From contig BCIO01000004.1 of the NCBI GenBank assembly GCA_001599975.1, positions 2,267,328 through 2,331,327 on the forward strand: 64,000 nt of DNA, given 5' to 3'. Origin of the DNA: Cystobasidiopsis lactophilus. Lineage: Eukaryota > Basidiomycota > Agaricostilbomycetes > Agaricostilbales > Chionosphaeraceae. Below, piece after piece: positions 11,926 to 23,928 of the stretch (position 1 is the stretch's first letter; the number at the start of each line of letters is the position of its first letter). The translations under genes were made by a program, and so were the position numbers. Under the pieces are notes generated by a model that was not told the origin of the DNA, did no database searches, and saw only the letters and a program-made list of their open reading frames with translations.

Positions 11926-13848
11926 ATGGCCTACCCTGCTTCTGCTGCCAGCCCCGAACACGCCGCCCTCTTGGGCCACACCATTGACAAGCACCGGCTC
12001 CAGTTCGTCTCCGTGCTTGGCCTTGGCGCCTATGGCGTCGTGTACTTGGCCCGCGACGTCTCCGCCGAGATCAACGCCTCCTCCGCCACCGACCCGTCCT
12101 CGCCCTACTCTGGCAAGGGCTACTACGCTGTCAAGTGCCTGAACAAGATTGGCCTCGACGCCCGCCAGCGCTCGTTCCAGCGCCGGGAGATCGCCTTGCA
12201 CACGTTGGCTTCCTCTCACCCCAACATCGTCTCCCTCCACCGGGTCGTCGAGACCAGCAGCGTCATCTACGTCATTCTCTCCTACTGCCCGGATGGCGAC
12301 CTCTTCAGCATGATTACCGAGCAGTCCCGGTATCTCGGCAAGGACGAGCTCATCAAGTCGGTCTTCCTCCAGATCATTGACTCTGTCGACTTCTGCCACA
12401 ACCTCGGCATCTACCACCGTGACCTCAAGCCAGAGAACATTTTGTGCTGTGATGGAGGAAAGAAGGTCATGTTGGCCGACTTTGGGTTGGCAACGGCGGA
12501 AAAGCAATCGTGGGATTTTGGCTGCGGGAGCACCTTTTACATGTCGCCAGGTGAGACTCCTTTCGCTCATTCTTGTTCCCGGTGGCAGAGGTGCTGATTG
12601 GCGGCTTTTCGCGACTATACAGAGTGCCAAGGCGGCATCTTCCAGCGTCTTGGCTCTTACTCGACTCTGCACAATGACATCTGGTCTCTTGGCGTCATCT
12701 TGGTCAACCTCACCTGCGGCCGCAACCCGTGGAAGCAGGCCTGCCCCAACGACGAGACGTTCCGCGCCTACGTGGACAACCCCGACTTCCTGCAGTGCAT
12801 TCTGCCCATCTCGGACGACTGCAACGACCTGCTCAAGCGTATCTTTGCGCTCAACCCGCTGGCCCGCATCTCGCTGCCAGAGCTGCGACAAGCGGTCAAG
12901 GCTATGCCAAGGTGGACTATGACGGAGACGGAGTTGCGCAAGGCGACCAAAGCCACCCGGGAGGCTGCCCGCGCTTTCATTGGCACCGACGCCGTCCACC
13001 CCGCCGAGGTCTCTGCCGATTCGTCTCTGTCATCTTCCGCCTCGGAGCAGCTCTTCGACGCCTACCCAGAATCGCTCTCATCCGCCGATTCGAGCACTGT
13101 CTGCTCCTCCACCGGCTCCACCCAGTTGCCAGATTGGGAGCGCCCCACCGGCGACTTCCCAGTCAAGCCGCTGCCCCCTCTCCCGTCTGCGACTGCCAAC
13201 GCCTCGATGGACGCCCTCTACGCGCAGTCTGACCTCGCCGCGTCGTCAAATATGGACCTCGACATGCTGTCCCGCGACCGGTCTTCTACGCCACCGCTTG
13301 TCGGCCGCTCTCCGCTGACTGAGTTCGCCACACCGAAACCCAATTGCGGCGAGTTTTCTCACCGCCGCGACTCCTCCCTCAGCGACACGCCGTCCTCTGG
13401 CTCTTCCTCCGGCGACAGCTGGTCCGACCAGCCGCCAACGCCGGACACGCCCTCGTTCACCAGCGCGCTCTCGCAGCAGTCGCATGTGCAGGGCTCCATG
13501 CAACTCGATGTCTCATCCGCCATCTCCAAGATGGAGCATCTCGCCAGCATGGCTTCCAGCAAAGCCTCCAACGCCAGCTTCGAGTCGTACTACCACGACT
13601 ACGCTGCGTGGGCCTCGTCGGCGGCAACGGATGGCGCCGACGAGGATAGCGTGCGGTTAGCACCCTCGCCACTGCAAAAGCAAGACTCGCGCGTCTCCAA
13701 CCTCTCTCAGCGGCTGCTCGGCTCACCCGTGAACTCATCACTTTTACGACCCCGGACGGCAGAGTCTCGCCGGCCTCGCACAGCGGAAGCCTTCCGCCCA
13801 CGTACCGGCGACTCATTACGACAACCTCCACGAATCAAGGCGCAATAA
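11926..13848 (+). CDS. Ser/Thr protein kinase of the RAN1/KSP1/VHS1 family
   Basis: Cytoplasmic/nuclear protein kinase related to S. pombe Ran1(Pat1) and budding-yeast Ksp1/Sks1/Vhs1, families tied to nutrient signalling and control of meiotic entry. The chosen start gives MAYPASAAS. Kinase features in order: Gly-rich loop LGLGAYGVVYLA, catalytic lysine in YYAVKCL, HRDLKPENIL (about residue 165), DFGLAT, and after one intron (about 12551-12621) SPECQGG and IWSLGVILVNLTCGRNPW. The catalytic domain occupies roughly residues 20-330. The remainder, about 290 residues, is Ser/Pro-rich and probably disordered, ending with repeated RPRTAE/RPRTG motifs before TAA at 13846-13848. The YMSPE region is read across the intron, so no key residue is missing. 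Neighbours give no functional hint. Confidence 0.9.
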
Positions 13849-14195
13849 ATATCAGTACCCTCACTTTCTCTCTGTCATCGTTCACTACTCGTCTAGACCG
13901 CAAACCTTCAGTGTTAATAGTGTACCATCAACATCACCCTCGCACCAAAAACAGCAAAACAACACTCCCTCGATGGATCTCGTTCACTTGTTACCCAAAA
14001 GTCGTCCAGCTCTCGCAGCCAGGGCTTGCAGTCGTGCATACTATCTTATTCGAACTTGTATACACATATCTTGCAACCACTACAGTCGCCTTTCCAAAGG
14101 CAGACTCTGTACTGATCTCACACTTTGCCACCGCCTTTGCCGTTCTCGTTTTAAGTCGTGTGTGCATTTCACAACCACCCAACAGAGACCCTCCA
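13849..14195. other. Convergent intergenic region
   Basis: The kinase gene and the NEO1-like gene end towards each other here. The 347 bases should hold both 3' UTRs; AT-richer than the flanking exons. Nothing else seen. Confidence 0.5.
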
Positions 14196-17100
14196 TCAAA
14201 ATGCACTGATTTTGGCATACGCCGCAGGGGCAAGCCGACGACGAATGTGCTTGATCAAGACCAGGGGGAAAGCGCTGACGCCTGCACGACGACCGCAAAC
14301 TGAGCAGCGTTCGTCCAGCCAGAGGGGCCTGTCGCTTACAGACAATGATGCTGACTTTCCAGATGAACCGTGTCGACAGGACGAATGACATATCTGTTCG
14401 GAATGCGTGTAAGCTTGGGCAGCAGATCGCTCGGAACAAGCTCGACGAACCAAAGTAGCGCGGCAAGAACGCCATGCTCGCCGCGTAGAGGAGCAGAGTA
14501 GCCACTTCGGCAGTAATCATTAAAGGATGCCAGGTCGTGACTTCGACAGCGACCATGACGAGCTCGTTCAAGATGGTGGCGGTGAAAGCAATTGCCACAA
14601 TGTTCACAAAGTCGTTCTCAAAGAGCAGCATGCTGGCGATCATGATGGCGCCACCTGTGTATGTGTAGCAAGATGTGTGAGCGCGAGACTGACACAAGAT
14701 ATTCTTAACGAACCTTGATAGATGGAGATGGCCACCCAGATGAAGAATGTCTTGTAGGAGAGGGAGCGTCCTTTGGTCAGCTCGGCGTAGAGCTCGGGAT
14801 AGATTAGGGCCAGATCTTCGTTGATGTCGGTGTCAAGCACCAAGCTGAACACAGGCCCCATAGTGTAACTAAGGGCCACGCGCTGAGCCAAGACTTCACG
14901 TCAGGAGAGCAGAGGTTCACTGACATGGTTGCGTAGCCAACACTAAGCCAATCTTGGAAAATGGCGACGGGAGAGAAGTAGACGATGCAGGAAAAGACCG
15001 CTTGTATGACGGCGACCAGCAACCCGCGGTGGACCACGAATTGGGCAAGCTTCGAAGAGCGCTTGTAGGAGTTGCGCCCATGCCAGCATAGAAGCTTGCT
15101 GAGATAAGAGAATTGGAGGATGGAGAAGTCGGCGGCGAGGGATGCCTGCTTGCCCTCCTTGCCGACAATGCCTACGCCGACATCTGCCGCCTGGATCATC
15201 GATACATCGTTACCGCCATCACCGATGCAACACACTCGCTTCTTGGTGTAGGCGCGGATGAGGCGGGCAACGTCGGCCTTCTGAGTTGGGGAGCAGCGGC
15301 AGGCCACAACGGTGGGCAGCACCGTGGCGACCTCGATGAAGTCGTTCGAGAACTGGGACATGTAGAGCTGAAGCGACTCCCCGTCAATCACCAAGCAGCA
15401 GTCCGGTTTAGAACGGAGGAAGTCGAGCTCATCACGCGCTATTGCAGGCGAGCTCACTGTTTAGGTCTCGTCCACTTTAGCATGGACCGCTACCAAATCG
15501 CAGGGCTACTGAGCACAAACTTACGCTTGGAAATCTGGTGGATATATTGGTTGCGTGCGACGAGCTTGCTGGAGATGGCGATACAGGTCGCCGTCTCGAT
15601 CTTGTCGCCGGTAAGCATCCAGATCTTGATGCCCGCGTTCCTCAAGAGCTCCAGCGTCATCTTGACGTTGTTCTGCAGCTTGTCTTCCACACCAGTGACG
15701 CCCAGGAGCTCGAGGTTGTGCTCCAGGTGATGGGCAATGACGGCCGCCATAGCTTCGTTGCGGTTTTGAAGCGCCACCCGAGCCTCCTTGAACGCCACCT
15801 CAAAGGCGTTCCAGCCCTCTTCCGTCAATCTCTTGCGTCCCACCACCAGCGTTCGCAGCCCTTCTCGTGCCATATTCCCACACTCCTCCTCAAGCCAGTC
15901 GTTCGTCTGCACAATCTTGGCCATGACCACATCGGCGCCCTTCTCGAAGAACGAGACCTCTTTGGTCTGCATATCTCGAATGACGATGCCCATTCGCTTG
16001 GTCTCGGAGGTGAAAGGGAAGATTTCGAGCACCTCATAAACGAGGCGGTCCCCACCTGGCGCCCGAAGTTCGATGCGCGTGCGGTCTCGGTGGACCAGGG
16101 TCAAGCCGACTGCTTCAGTCCAGTGCACAATGGCGACCTCGTCAGGCGAAGAAGCTTGATAGGTTGTCGAGCCATCGTCATTAGTGACTGGCGTCACATT
16201 GTGGCAGAGGGCCAGCGCGGTGACGATGTCCTTGACGCGAGAAGACATGTCTCGCCGACCTCGACCAACGAAACTGGTGGGCGGCGGCTGTGTTGCCGAA
16301 TCGGGTTTTTGGTGCCCGAAGGAGGTGGCCAGTTGACTTGAAACCTCGTCCATGGAGTCGAAGCCATACGACATGGTGCCCATGTGCAGCTTTTTCAGCT
16401 CCATCTCTGTAATCGAACCATTTACCATTATATCAGACTCGATGGCACCGCTGTCTCAGCACACTGCCCACGCACCGTTCTGAGTGAGAGTGCCAGTCTT
16501 GTCGCTGAGCAAGTACTCGATCCGACCCAGTTCTTCCGGCAATGTACTGGTTCGTACGATGGTGCCCGGAATCTCGGCGTCGTGCATGATCTGGTGGCCG
16601 TAGACTGTCTTGCCCATGTCCAGATTGACTCGCAGTCTGTTCAAGCGCCCGAAAGGGAGAGCTTCAGTTTGGCATGGGAGCAACGGAGATAGAGGGAGAG
16701 ACGAACGAGATCGGAATGATGGTGGAAAATAGGATGAGGAAGCGAAAGACGTAGATGTACCAGAGCCCGCGAAAGCCGTTCAAAGCGACAAGCAGGACGG
16801 ACAGGGCAAAAGTCACCGCGCACAAAATCTGCGTTAATTCATTCCGTTCAGATTTGCTCAGGATAGCAGAGAAGACATGAAGAGGCTCGCCTTGGCAATC
16901 TTATTGATCTCCAGGTCCAGAAGGCCCACTTTGGTCTCGGGGTGGGAAGTGTTCATGACCGCCCTTGTGTCCCTGCCAGTGTAAACGACGAAACCGACAG
17001 CCGAGCCAGCGGCCAGAACGGTGTTGGACCACAGCAGGTTGTCAGCAGTGATGGCAAGCGTGTGGGTGTCGACGTGTTCGTTGAATGGCGCTCCGGTCGG

Positions 17101-18375
17101 CGTTTCGAGCATGTCGGCCGGTTTGGGCGTTCGGATGGTGAGAGTGCCGAGAAAGGAGTGTATATCCTTCGAAGGCGCATCCGCGTAGATTTCGCCATCC
17201 AGGCGTAAGAGCGCCACGTCCGATTTGAGGGCCTGCGTGGACTCCAACGCCACTCTGAGCTTCCAATCCGTCTCGCCATCCAGCTGGTCCGTTCGAATAA
17301 AACAGGTGGCTGAAGCGTCAGAAGTGCGGAGCAAGACGCAGTCGGCTGGCACTCGCTGGTTCTTCTCGATCAAAACCAAGTCGCCGACTCGGAGGCGAGA
17401 GGAGGGGATCGAACGAAGAGGTGGGATGCCAATCGCCGCCTCTTCTTCGTCAACTAATGTAGGAGTCGCCAGGTGGTGGTGGGAGACGGAAAGCGGCGCA
17501 GGTGAGGCATTGAGGTCGAGGATCTGGTAGCGGGTCGAATTGGCGGCCGTGTCCCGAACGTGCCTTTGCCAATCATCATACGCCTCCTTTCCTATCGTAA
17601 CCAACAGCACAAATGCCAAAGGGACGATATAGGTGGCCAGATAGCCTGCACAAGCCCAACATCAACATCTGAAGGACTGCCCAGCTGTCAGAAACTCACC
17701 TATCCGAAGGGCAGGGATGACTTGGGACAAGGCAACGAGAAGGAAATAAAGGTTGAAGAAGAACTTGAACTGCTCGTAGAGCACCAAAGGCAGAAAGCTG
17801 ACGAGGTTGTACTTTTGATTTTGGACCACGTTGGCGGCAAACTTGCTTCTGAGCGAGTCTGTCCGCACGAGACGAGTACAATCAGCTACTTGGAGTAGAT
17901 TGAACGGTCAAGTAGCGAACCTGGAGCTTGAAAGGGGATGGTGCGCGGCGACCGGGAGGAGGATTCGCGTTGGAAGAAGCGCTTGAAGAAGGGTTGCTTT
18001 GTCTGGGTCTTCGGGAGGGAAGCCCATAAGCGCCTGAAACTTATAAAAGCGACCACAAAGGAAGAGCGGGCTTACAGCGACGGTGGGCATTGAGAGCTCC
18101 TTGTCATCAGCCCCGTCGTCAACAGCGCTTGGCCCTGTTCCCTCGTCATCGTCATCCCCTAGCAGCGTGGGCGTGCTAGATTGCAGAAGAGATTCGCCCT
18201 CGTCGTCGACCGCTGCGGCAGAGGCCAGCGGGCGCCGGCGCCAGCGAGTGTTCGAGTTGCCCCTTAGCGAGGCCGCCGAGCGCAGGGGCCGGAGCTGGTT
18301 CTGGCTGCTGCTAGTGTTGCTGTTCATAGCGCGTTGGTGGCGATCTTGGAGCTCAATGCCGCGGTCGTGGGCCAT
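14196..18375 (-). CDS. NEO1: P4-type ATPase, phospholipid flippase of the NEO1/ATP9 class
   Basis: Lipid flippase of Golgi/endosomal membranes that keeps aminophospholipids in the cytosolic leaflet; Neo1-class enzymes work without a Cdc50 subunit. The ATG at 18375 opens an acidic/Ser-rich N-terminus. After two introns comes the diagnostic Neo1-type segment [18 protein letters not shown] followed by [20 protein letters not shown] (first membrane pair). Then: [10 protein letters not shown], the P-type signature [12 protein letters not shown] (phosphorylated Asp), [43 protein letters not shown] and the C-terminal membrane block with [15 protein letters not shown]. Three small 3' exons join as [19 protein letters not shown] and [20 protein letters not shown], ending at TGA 14196-14198. 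There are about ten introns. Both the phosphorylation and hinge motifs are intact. Confidence 0.93.
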
Positions 18376-18829
18376 CCCATCCTTGCGCTTTGCACGGTCG
18401 TCTCGCCTCGAAACAATTATGCTTCAACCCGCTCCGCCACCGGGCGTCATCTGATCGCCATTCCACTTGCTCCGCTCAGCAGGAAGACAGCAAGGGTCAC
18501 AGGGCGGAGCAGAGCGTGGATTTTGTATTGGATATGAATGCGTTTGGAAATGGAAGGGGTCTTTACAATGTGTTGAAGCAGCAGCCGCAAGCTTGTACGA
18601 AGACATCTCTTGCGCTTGCTCTCCGTCTCTACCAAGGACACACGCTGAAGACGCAAATGCGCAAAGATGAAAAAAGCCTTTAGGTCGGGGGCGAAATCTC
18701 GACTGTGGCAAATCGACTGCGCACTTCAATCGCCGCTCTGTGGATGCCAAAGAGTAGAGTCAGACGTTTGACCGGTGTAGCTTGCTGAAACCAAATGGGT
18801 ACCCACGCCTTGATTGTATCGCGCCACTT
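18376..18829. other. Intergenic region between NEO1 and TIM13
   Basis: 454 bases between two genes on the same strand: promoter of the NEO1-like gene and 3' end of TIM13. I see no further gene. Confidence 0.5.
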
Positions 18830-19667
18830 TTACAGCGTCGACGGAGTGGCGAGCTGGGCTGCTTCCCGCTCTTTGACCTTAGAGCGCAGGCGTCGACAGG
18901 ATCAGCCTTTGTTGTGCGTGGGAAAAAGACGCTAGAGGGCCACTCACCATCCGTGCCGAGTAGGTCCTCGAGACAATGTTGACTGCAGGCCAAAGACGAT
19001 GCAGACTCAATCAGAAATGGGACATGATAAAGTCTGGCGACCAAAGCCTACAAACTTCCAAATAGCGCTGCAAGACATGGCAGAGCCCTTTAGCCAGAGC
19101 GCACAGGACTTTTGGCTGGAGGAGCCAAGGCTTACTTGGACGCATTGGTCGAGACATCTGCAACTCGCAGCACTTCATTGAGACCCCGAAGAATTTGGCC
19201 AAAGACAAACAGGAGGCTCACGTTTCTTCCTTGTGCGACAGGGACTCGGCCGGTTTAGGAACGCACGCCTGTTCACATCGTCTCGGCCACGACACCAATG
19301 AGAAGAAGTGAGGCAACCTCGAACCTTGTAGCACTTTTCGCCGATGTTCTGTATGACATTCAACTTCATCAGCTCCGGGCCGAAAAGGCTGAGAGCAAGG
19401 GGAATCCATACGTTCGTTAATTCTTGGGCGTTCGCTATTCTGCAAGTCGGACAACGGAAAGGTCAGGAAAGGCTCCCTGATTCGAAAGAGTACATCGAGA
19501 CTTGCTGGTACTGCTGAGTTACTTCTGCCTTCCTGTTCAATGGAGCAGCCAGGTCAGAAAACGCAAAATTCATGCGCATGAGCGGAGGCAACCGACATGG
19601 CCTCAACACGCTCTGCGACCGAGGGACCTGCGCCTGCTGAGCCTTTGGAGCTGAAGATGGAAGCCAT
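18830..19667 (-). CDS. TIM13: Mitochondrial intermembrane-space chaperone TIM13 (nine exons)
   Basis: Small Tim protein that with Tim8 escorts hydrophobic precursors across the intermembrane space. No long open frame exists; the gene emerges only by joining exons. Minus-strand exon lengths by my reading are 71, 39, 28, 24, 47, 22, 13, 36 and 41 nt, 321 nt in all, giving 106 residues with all phases consistent. Landmarks: start MASIFSSKG, VTQQYQQV, the family motif ANAQEL, the first CX3C in EKCYKACVPKP, the second CX3C in CLDQCVQRYLE, and NIVSRTYSAR before a short tail. The twin CX3C motif forms the two disulfides of the fold. ANAQEL, the spacing to the first CX3C and NIVSRTY match Tim13 better than Tim8, Tim9 or Tim10. 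The start is the ATG at 19667, the stop TAA at 18830-18832. Divergent from the TRA2-like gene. Confidence 0.9.
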
Positions 19668-19833
19668 TTTTCAAGTTGGTTGGTGCCCTCCAGGAGATCT
19701 GACAGCTTGAAGCGGAGAGCACGGCACCACTTGTTGCAACCAGCTCAAATTTTCGAGCTTGCCCGTTGGGAGCTCTTGGACCTCTCCAGCGACTTTGCCG
19801 CCCTTTTAAAGCCACTTTAAAACCACTGCAAGC
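19668..19833. promoter_or_regulatory. Short shared upstream region of TIM13 and the TRA2-like gene
   Basis: Only 166 bp separate the two start codons, which point away from each other. A TTTAAA-rich stretch (about 19803-19822) lies just before the plus-strand ATG. A bidirectional promoter is inferred from the geometry. Confidence 0.5.
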
Positions 19834-21244
19834 ATGTCAGGAGAAGCCAGTGCGTGCCCGCCGCCCCTCCTCGCCCCTTCAGGCTGTTCACTGACCTGAA
19901 TTCGGGACGACAGGCTGGGGAGAGCCCACTTGTGCGTTTGAGGCCCTAGCAACCGAGGCTGAGCCGCCTGACTGAGCCCAGCCAACATAGACGAGAACGG
20001 AGCTGCTGCCGGTGGCCGCACGCCCTCGCCTTCGCGCAACCGCAACCGATCGAGGAGCCCAGAGAGGCAAGACGATCGCGGCCGGTCTGCCTCCAACACG
20101 GTCAGTATAAAGAACACAAAGCTGAACAATTCGACCCCGTGTCACACAGTGGTCCTGCTCCACAGGCGTCCAACCCGGGCAACAACTTGCATGTGTCCGG
20201 TCTGAGCAACCGAGTCGAGGAGCGAGACCTTGAAGACGCCTTCTCCAAGTACGGCCGAGTGAGCGCCCTTTTCCGTCCCTATCCCATCTCCAGTAGCGCG
20301 GTGGCTCACTATGGGCGGCGTCCACAGGTGCAAAAGGCGCAGGTCATGCGCGACCCGCACACCAAAGACCCCCGCGGCTTTGCCTTCGTTACCATGGAGT
20401 CAGCCGAGGAGGCCGACGCTGCCATCGCCGCACTCAACGCCACCGACATGCAGGGCAAGACCATCACCGTCGAGAGGGTGCGCCGGCGCTTCTCTTGGCC
20501 TTTTTAGGCGTCCAGACTACCACGTGTGCTGACGTTGCATGATTTGGCTCTCCCCAGGCCCGCCGTGGTCGTGCTCGCACTCGTTCGTCTTCTCCTCCTC
20601 CCGCTCTCGTCTCGCTGGGTCTGATGATAACCAACAGCCACCCCTGGTGCTTACCATGGCCCGCCCAAGAGGGACCAGGAGCGTGGTGGACGGTGAGCTG
20701 CTTCCCCTCCGCTCCCGCTTGGCGTTGGAACCTTAAAATTTCCTCCCAGCTACGACGACCGTGATCGCTACTGTCCGTCTATATTAACAATTACAACGAT
20801 GAGCTGAACTTCGGCCTTACAGACGATGACCGCCGCGGCGGAGGCGGCTACGACCGCTACGATGACCGCCGAGGAGGAGACCGCTGTCAGCATCCATTTC
20901 ACTTCTCTCCTCTCTTCCGGCTTCTCGTCCCGCGCTCGACCCGACCCTTGTTCGACGGCGACGAGAAGCAACCGAGGTTTTATCTTGATATGAACGTATA
21001 GCTGACTTCACCCCCCTTTTTGATGGACTTTGCAGACGACGACCGTCGTGGTGGACGCGACGACCGATACGGCGGTGGAGGATACGCCCAACCCATGCGC
21101 GATGACAGGCGCTACGATTCTAGTGCGTCGAGGAACAACAACGACTCGGGCGCCCCATCTGACGCCAGGCCGGCTGCTTCAGGAGGCTACGACGACAGGC
21201 GCTCGCGCGGCTACGACAGCTACGACGACCGCCGTCGCTACTAA
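19834..21244 (+). CDS. Transformer-2-like SR splicing factor (one RRM, RGG/YDD-R tail)
   Basis: Nuclear RNA-binding protein, probably a splicing regulator. The ATG at 19834 begins a 16 nt exon (MSGEA). The second exon encodes an SR-type stretch (PSPSRNRNRSRSPER). The single RRM follows: NNLHVSGLSNRVEERDL with RNP2, KAQVMRDPHTKDPRGFAFV with RNP1, and ITVERARRGRARTPTPG. That last element, with the following GAYHGPPKRD, is the linker typical of Tra2 proteins just after the RRM and is read across two introns. The tail is built of YDDR, RGG and GGGGY repeats over at least four small exons and ends with YDDRRRY at 21244. The acceptor used before ASNPGNN is at about 20165, because only that keeps the frame. 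Several GTCAGT/GTCCGT-type donors are used. Confidence 0.85.
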
Positions 21245-22040
21245 AGTGACTTTAGGTCCCTCCGCGCCCTTTGGCGCTCGCACCCATTTTGGCAAGAACC
21301 ACCTTCGTCTTCAAAAGTCGGCTCAACAGACGCGGCTACGTCGGTTCGGACCTTTTCGGTGCAAGCAGCAAACGGCAGAGGCTCTTTAGTCGATTTCAGT
21401 TTTTTCTTCGGACGCGCGCAAAGCACACAAAAAAAGAGGCACAAAAAGAAGGCCCACTCGCCCCAAAATCATTGTTTCCCCTTCGATAAAACCCCAATCT
21501 TGTTTTCCTTCGATTTCGTCGTCGTCAGTCGTCGTCGTGGGCGTCGTTCGCTTCAGTTCCGGAAAGGACGACCCCTCCAAAAAAGCTTGTTGGATTTGAA
21601 ACCGCTTCCCCGGTCGCATTCGCGCCCAGCAGACACGCTCGCACAAACGCACCTCGCTATACCTCGTCGCGGAAAGGACAACCCCGCCCTTGAGCGCCCC
21701 TTGCCCAGCTCACTCCCAGAGCGCGGCCCATGCCGCCGCCGCTTCAGTCCGGTCTTCGGCCATCGTCATTTGAGCAACTTTCGGCCAACAGAGCCCTGGC
21801 AAGCAACCCAGTCCACACCTAGCGATCTCAGGCCTCGTTTGCAGTCAGCCACACGCCGATGCTTTGGCCTTTGTTGCGCTCAGAGGGGTGAGCGCTTTGC
21901 TGCTCTAAATACTTGACGACAGCCACACACACTTCCATGCGAATCATTGCAATTTGACCCATATTGACAGAGAAGGAGCCCTTGAGACTGCGGCAGCAAA
22001 GTGACGAGCCGACTTGTCCGTCGACGAAAGCTCGGAAAAA
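21245..22040. other. Convergent intergenic region with purine-rich tract
   Basis: About 800 bases between two genes ending towards each other. It includes an A-rich stretch around 21419-21455 and a repeated CGTCGTC tract near 21515-21550. No gene recognised. The minus-strand frame down to 21944 is an alternative 3' end for the HEI10-like gene. Confidence 0.45.
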
Positions 22041-23493
22041 TCAATGCTGCTGACCGCCTGCATTGGCTTCTCGAGCGCGAGAGAAGGCTCTGGCGAAACC
22101 TTGAACTGCAATGCGATCAGTAGCCTTACCTGATGGACCAGCAACAGCGAGAGAAAGTGAGAAAGCGAACGCACCGCCACCAAGACGAACGTCACCAGTA
22201 GCGGCGAGCAAGTCCGGGGTAGACAAGCGAGGCGTACCAGCTCGAGATGAGGGAGGGGGAACGAAGGTGCTGGAGGTGCCTTTGCGAGGCTGGGGGTGCT
22301 GCATGCCGAACATGCCGCCACCCAGCCCATTGCGCGACATGGTGACGGGCGTCTGAGGCGGCATAGGTCTCCAGTTATTGTTGCTTGGGGCTTGGAAGGC
22401 ACGAGGTGAGGGCTGCATGTGGCTCCCACATCAGCCAAGAAAAGGCACAGATGGGGACAAGGATCGTACGCTTGTGAAGTTTCGCGGTTGGTCGTGGTCG
22501 ATTTGTTCGGTAGCAGATGCATCCATATCAGACGGCATCACGAATTGGTTGTTTCGTTGATCCAGTTGCGTCTGCAGGTTGTTCAGCCAGCCGCCTTTGT
22601 CTGGAAAGGAAACCCTCAACCTTCAGCTTGTTCATGTCGCGGGTCGCCAACTTGCGCTCTTCGATCAGGTCTCGCACTTTTGACTTCTCCTAAAACAGAA
22701 CGCCGGGCGTGAGCGCTACACTTTGGTTTAGCGGCCAGAACGGCGCACTTGCTCCAGCTCAATCTCGAGGGCTTTGTTTCGTAGGTTCAGCTGGCTCTCA
22801 GGCATCGAACAAGCGCTGTCGCTTGCCTTGCAGCTTCTCGTTCACCAGCTCGATCTCGGCCGTGGCCTCCCGAACAACACTATCGTATTGCTTTTGGAAG
22901 CTGTGCGCTCTGTCGCTGGCCTTCTTGTAGAGCAATTTCTGATAGGTAGCTTCTTGGCCAATCTGGTAGCTCCAGAAGGAGAGCGCCCTCGAAGCAATGT
23001 CACTGAAGCAAGTTCAGATCGGACGGTAGAAGAGCCCATGAGTGAAGCCTACAGAATTTGGGGAGGGCTCAATCCAGCCAAGACGGTCTACGAGCCACCG
23101 CCGTCGGACACAAATACAGACACAATGAGGAAACGAGCGCACAGTGCGATAGTCATTGGAAGGCGCGAGGGCGGTCATGACCACCTCATCGTCGCCAGCC
23201 AATGGACAATGGCAAGCTGGGCAGACTCGAGAAGCTTGGTTGGGATTGAACAGGGTGTTGGCACAAGTAGTACAGAATATGTGACTGTTGTAGACAAGAG
23301 TCAGATGTTGAATGAAATGACAATCCGCGGGCTTGCCCGCAGGTTGAATGCGCCACGCCCTGTTCAGATCGTGAAACAGTCAACCCTCCTGGACTTACCT
23401 GCAGGTCGTCACCACAGCCTGTCGTTCCTTGCTAGAGCCGAGCACCTTGCGGCATCGAAGCTGATTGCAATGCAGGAGATCGACGTCGGCCAT
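22041..23493 (-). CDS. HEI10/ZIP3-like RING E3 ligase (meiotic crossover factor family)
   Basis: Member of the Zip3/Hei10 (CCNB1IP1) family of SUMO/ubiquitin ligases that mark crossover sites in meiosis. The ATG at 23493 gives MADVDLLHCNQLRC; after one intron follows CSHIFCTTCANTLFNP and CPACHCPL, completing a degenerate RING of the Hei10 type. Next come VVMTALAPSNDYRT and, after a further intron, a long coiled coil (YQKLLYKKASDRAHSFQKQY, EATAEIELVNEKL), then a low-complexity tail rich in Pro, Gly and Ser (SRAGTPRLSTPDLL). This order (RING, tight linker, coiled coil, disordered tail) is that of the family. I place the stop at 22041 by a phase-consistent last intron; the other frame would end at 21944. 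Several exon junctions between 22420 and 22800 are approximate. Confidence 0.8.
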
Positions 23494-23928
23494 TTGGAGC
23501 TGTCAGCGATGGCTGTCTCGCGGCTTTTGACAGGCAAATGAGGTCGTAGACGGCTTCAGATGGTAGAATGCAGCTGTACAGTGATTTATGCTCGATCGCA
23601 AGTGTACACTGCGAGCTCTGTGTGACCGAGAAGCGCGTTGTTGATTCAAGGCAAAGGCGTCGGACAGGAACGAGCGGAGACGAAAGGGGGATATCTGGAC
23701 CGTCTTTTGGGCTAGTCTGATCTGCTAGGAGCTCCAAGAAGCGGGAGGGATGGCCGGCTTTCACCAGCCGAAGGTCGCGGTGAGTGGAAGACTTAATTTC
23801 GGCGGCATCCGTCACGGTGAGCGAGCTGAGCCTCAATCGCCAGCACTGAGTGTTGGTAGAACTATAGTACTCAGCAGCGTTGCATGGCTCACTAGGACAA
23901 AGACGAATCGTATATGCAGGTACAAACA
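23494..23928. other. Intergenic region between the HEI10-like and F-box genes
   Basis: 435 bases between genes on the same strand: promoter of the HEI10-like gene plus 3' end of the F-box gene. Nothing else recognised. Confidence 0.45.

Noticed and set aside
11896-12999. 367-codon open frame on the minus strand
   Set aside because: It is antisense to the kinase domain of the RAN1-like gene, whose motifs are unmistakable; long antisense frames are common opposite GC-rich exons with strong codon bias.
15538-16341. 267-codon plus-strand open frame
   Set aside because: Antisense to the P-type ATPase exon containing the nucleotide-binding domain; no family resemblance of its own.
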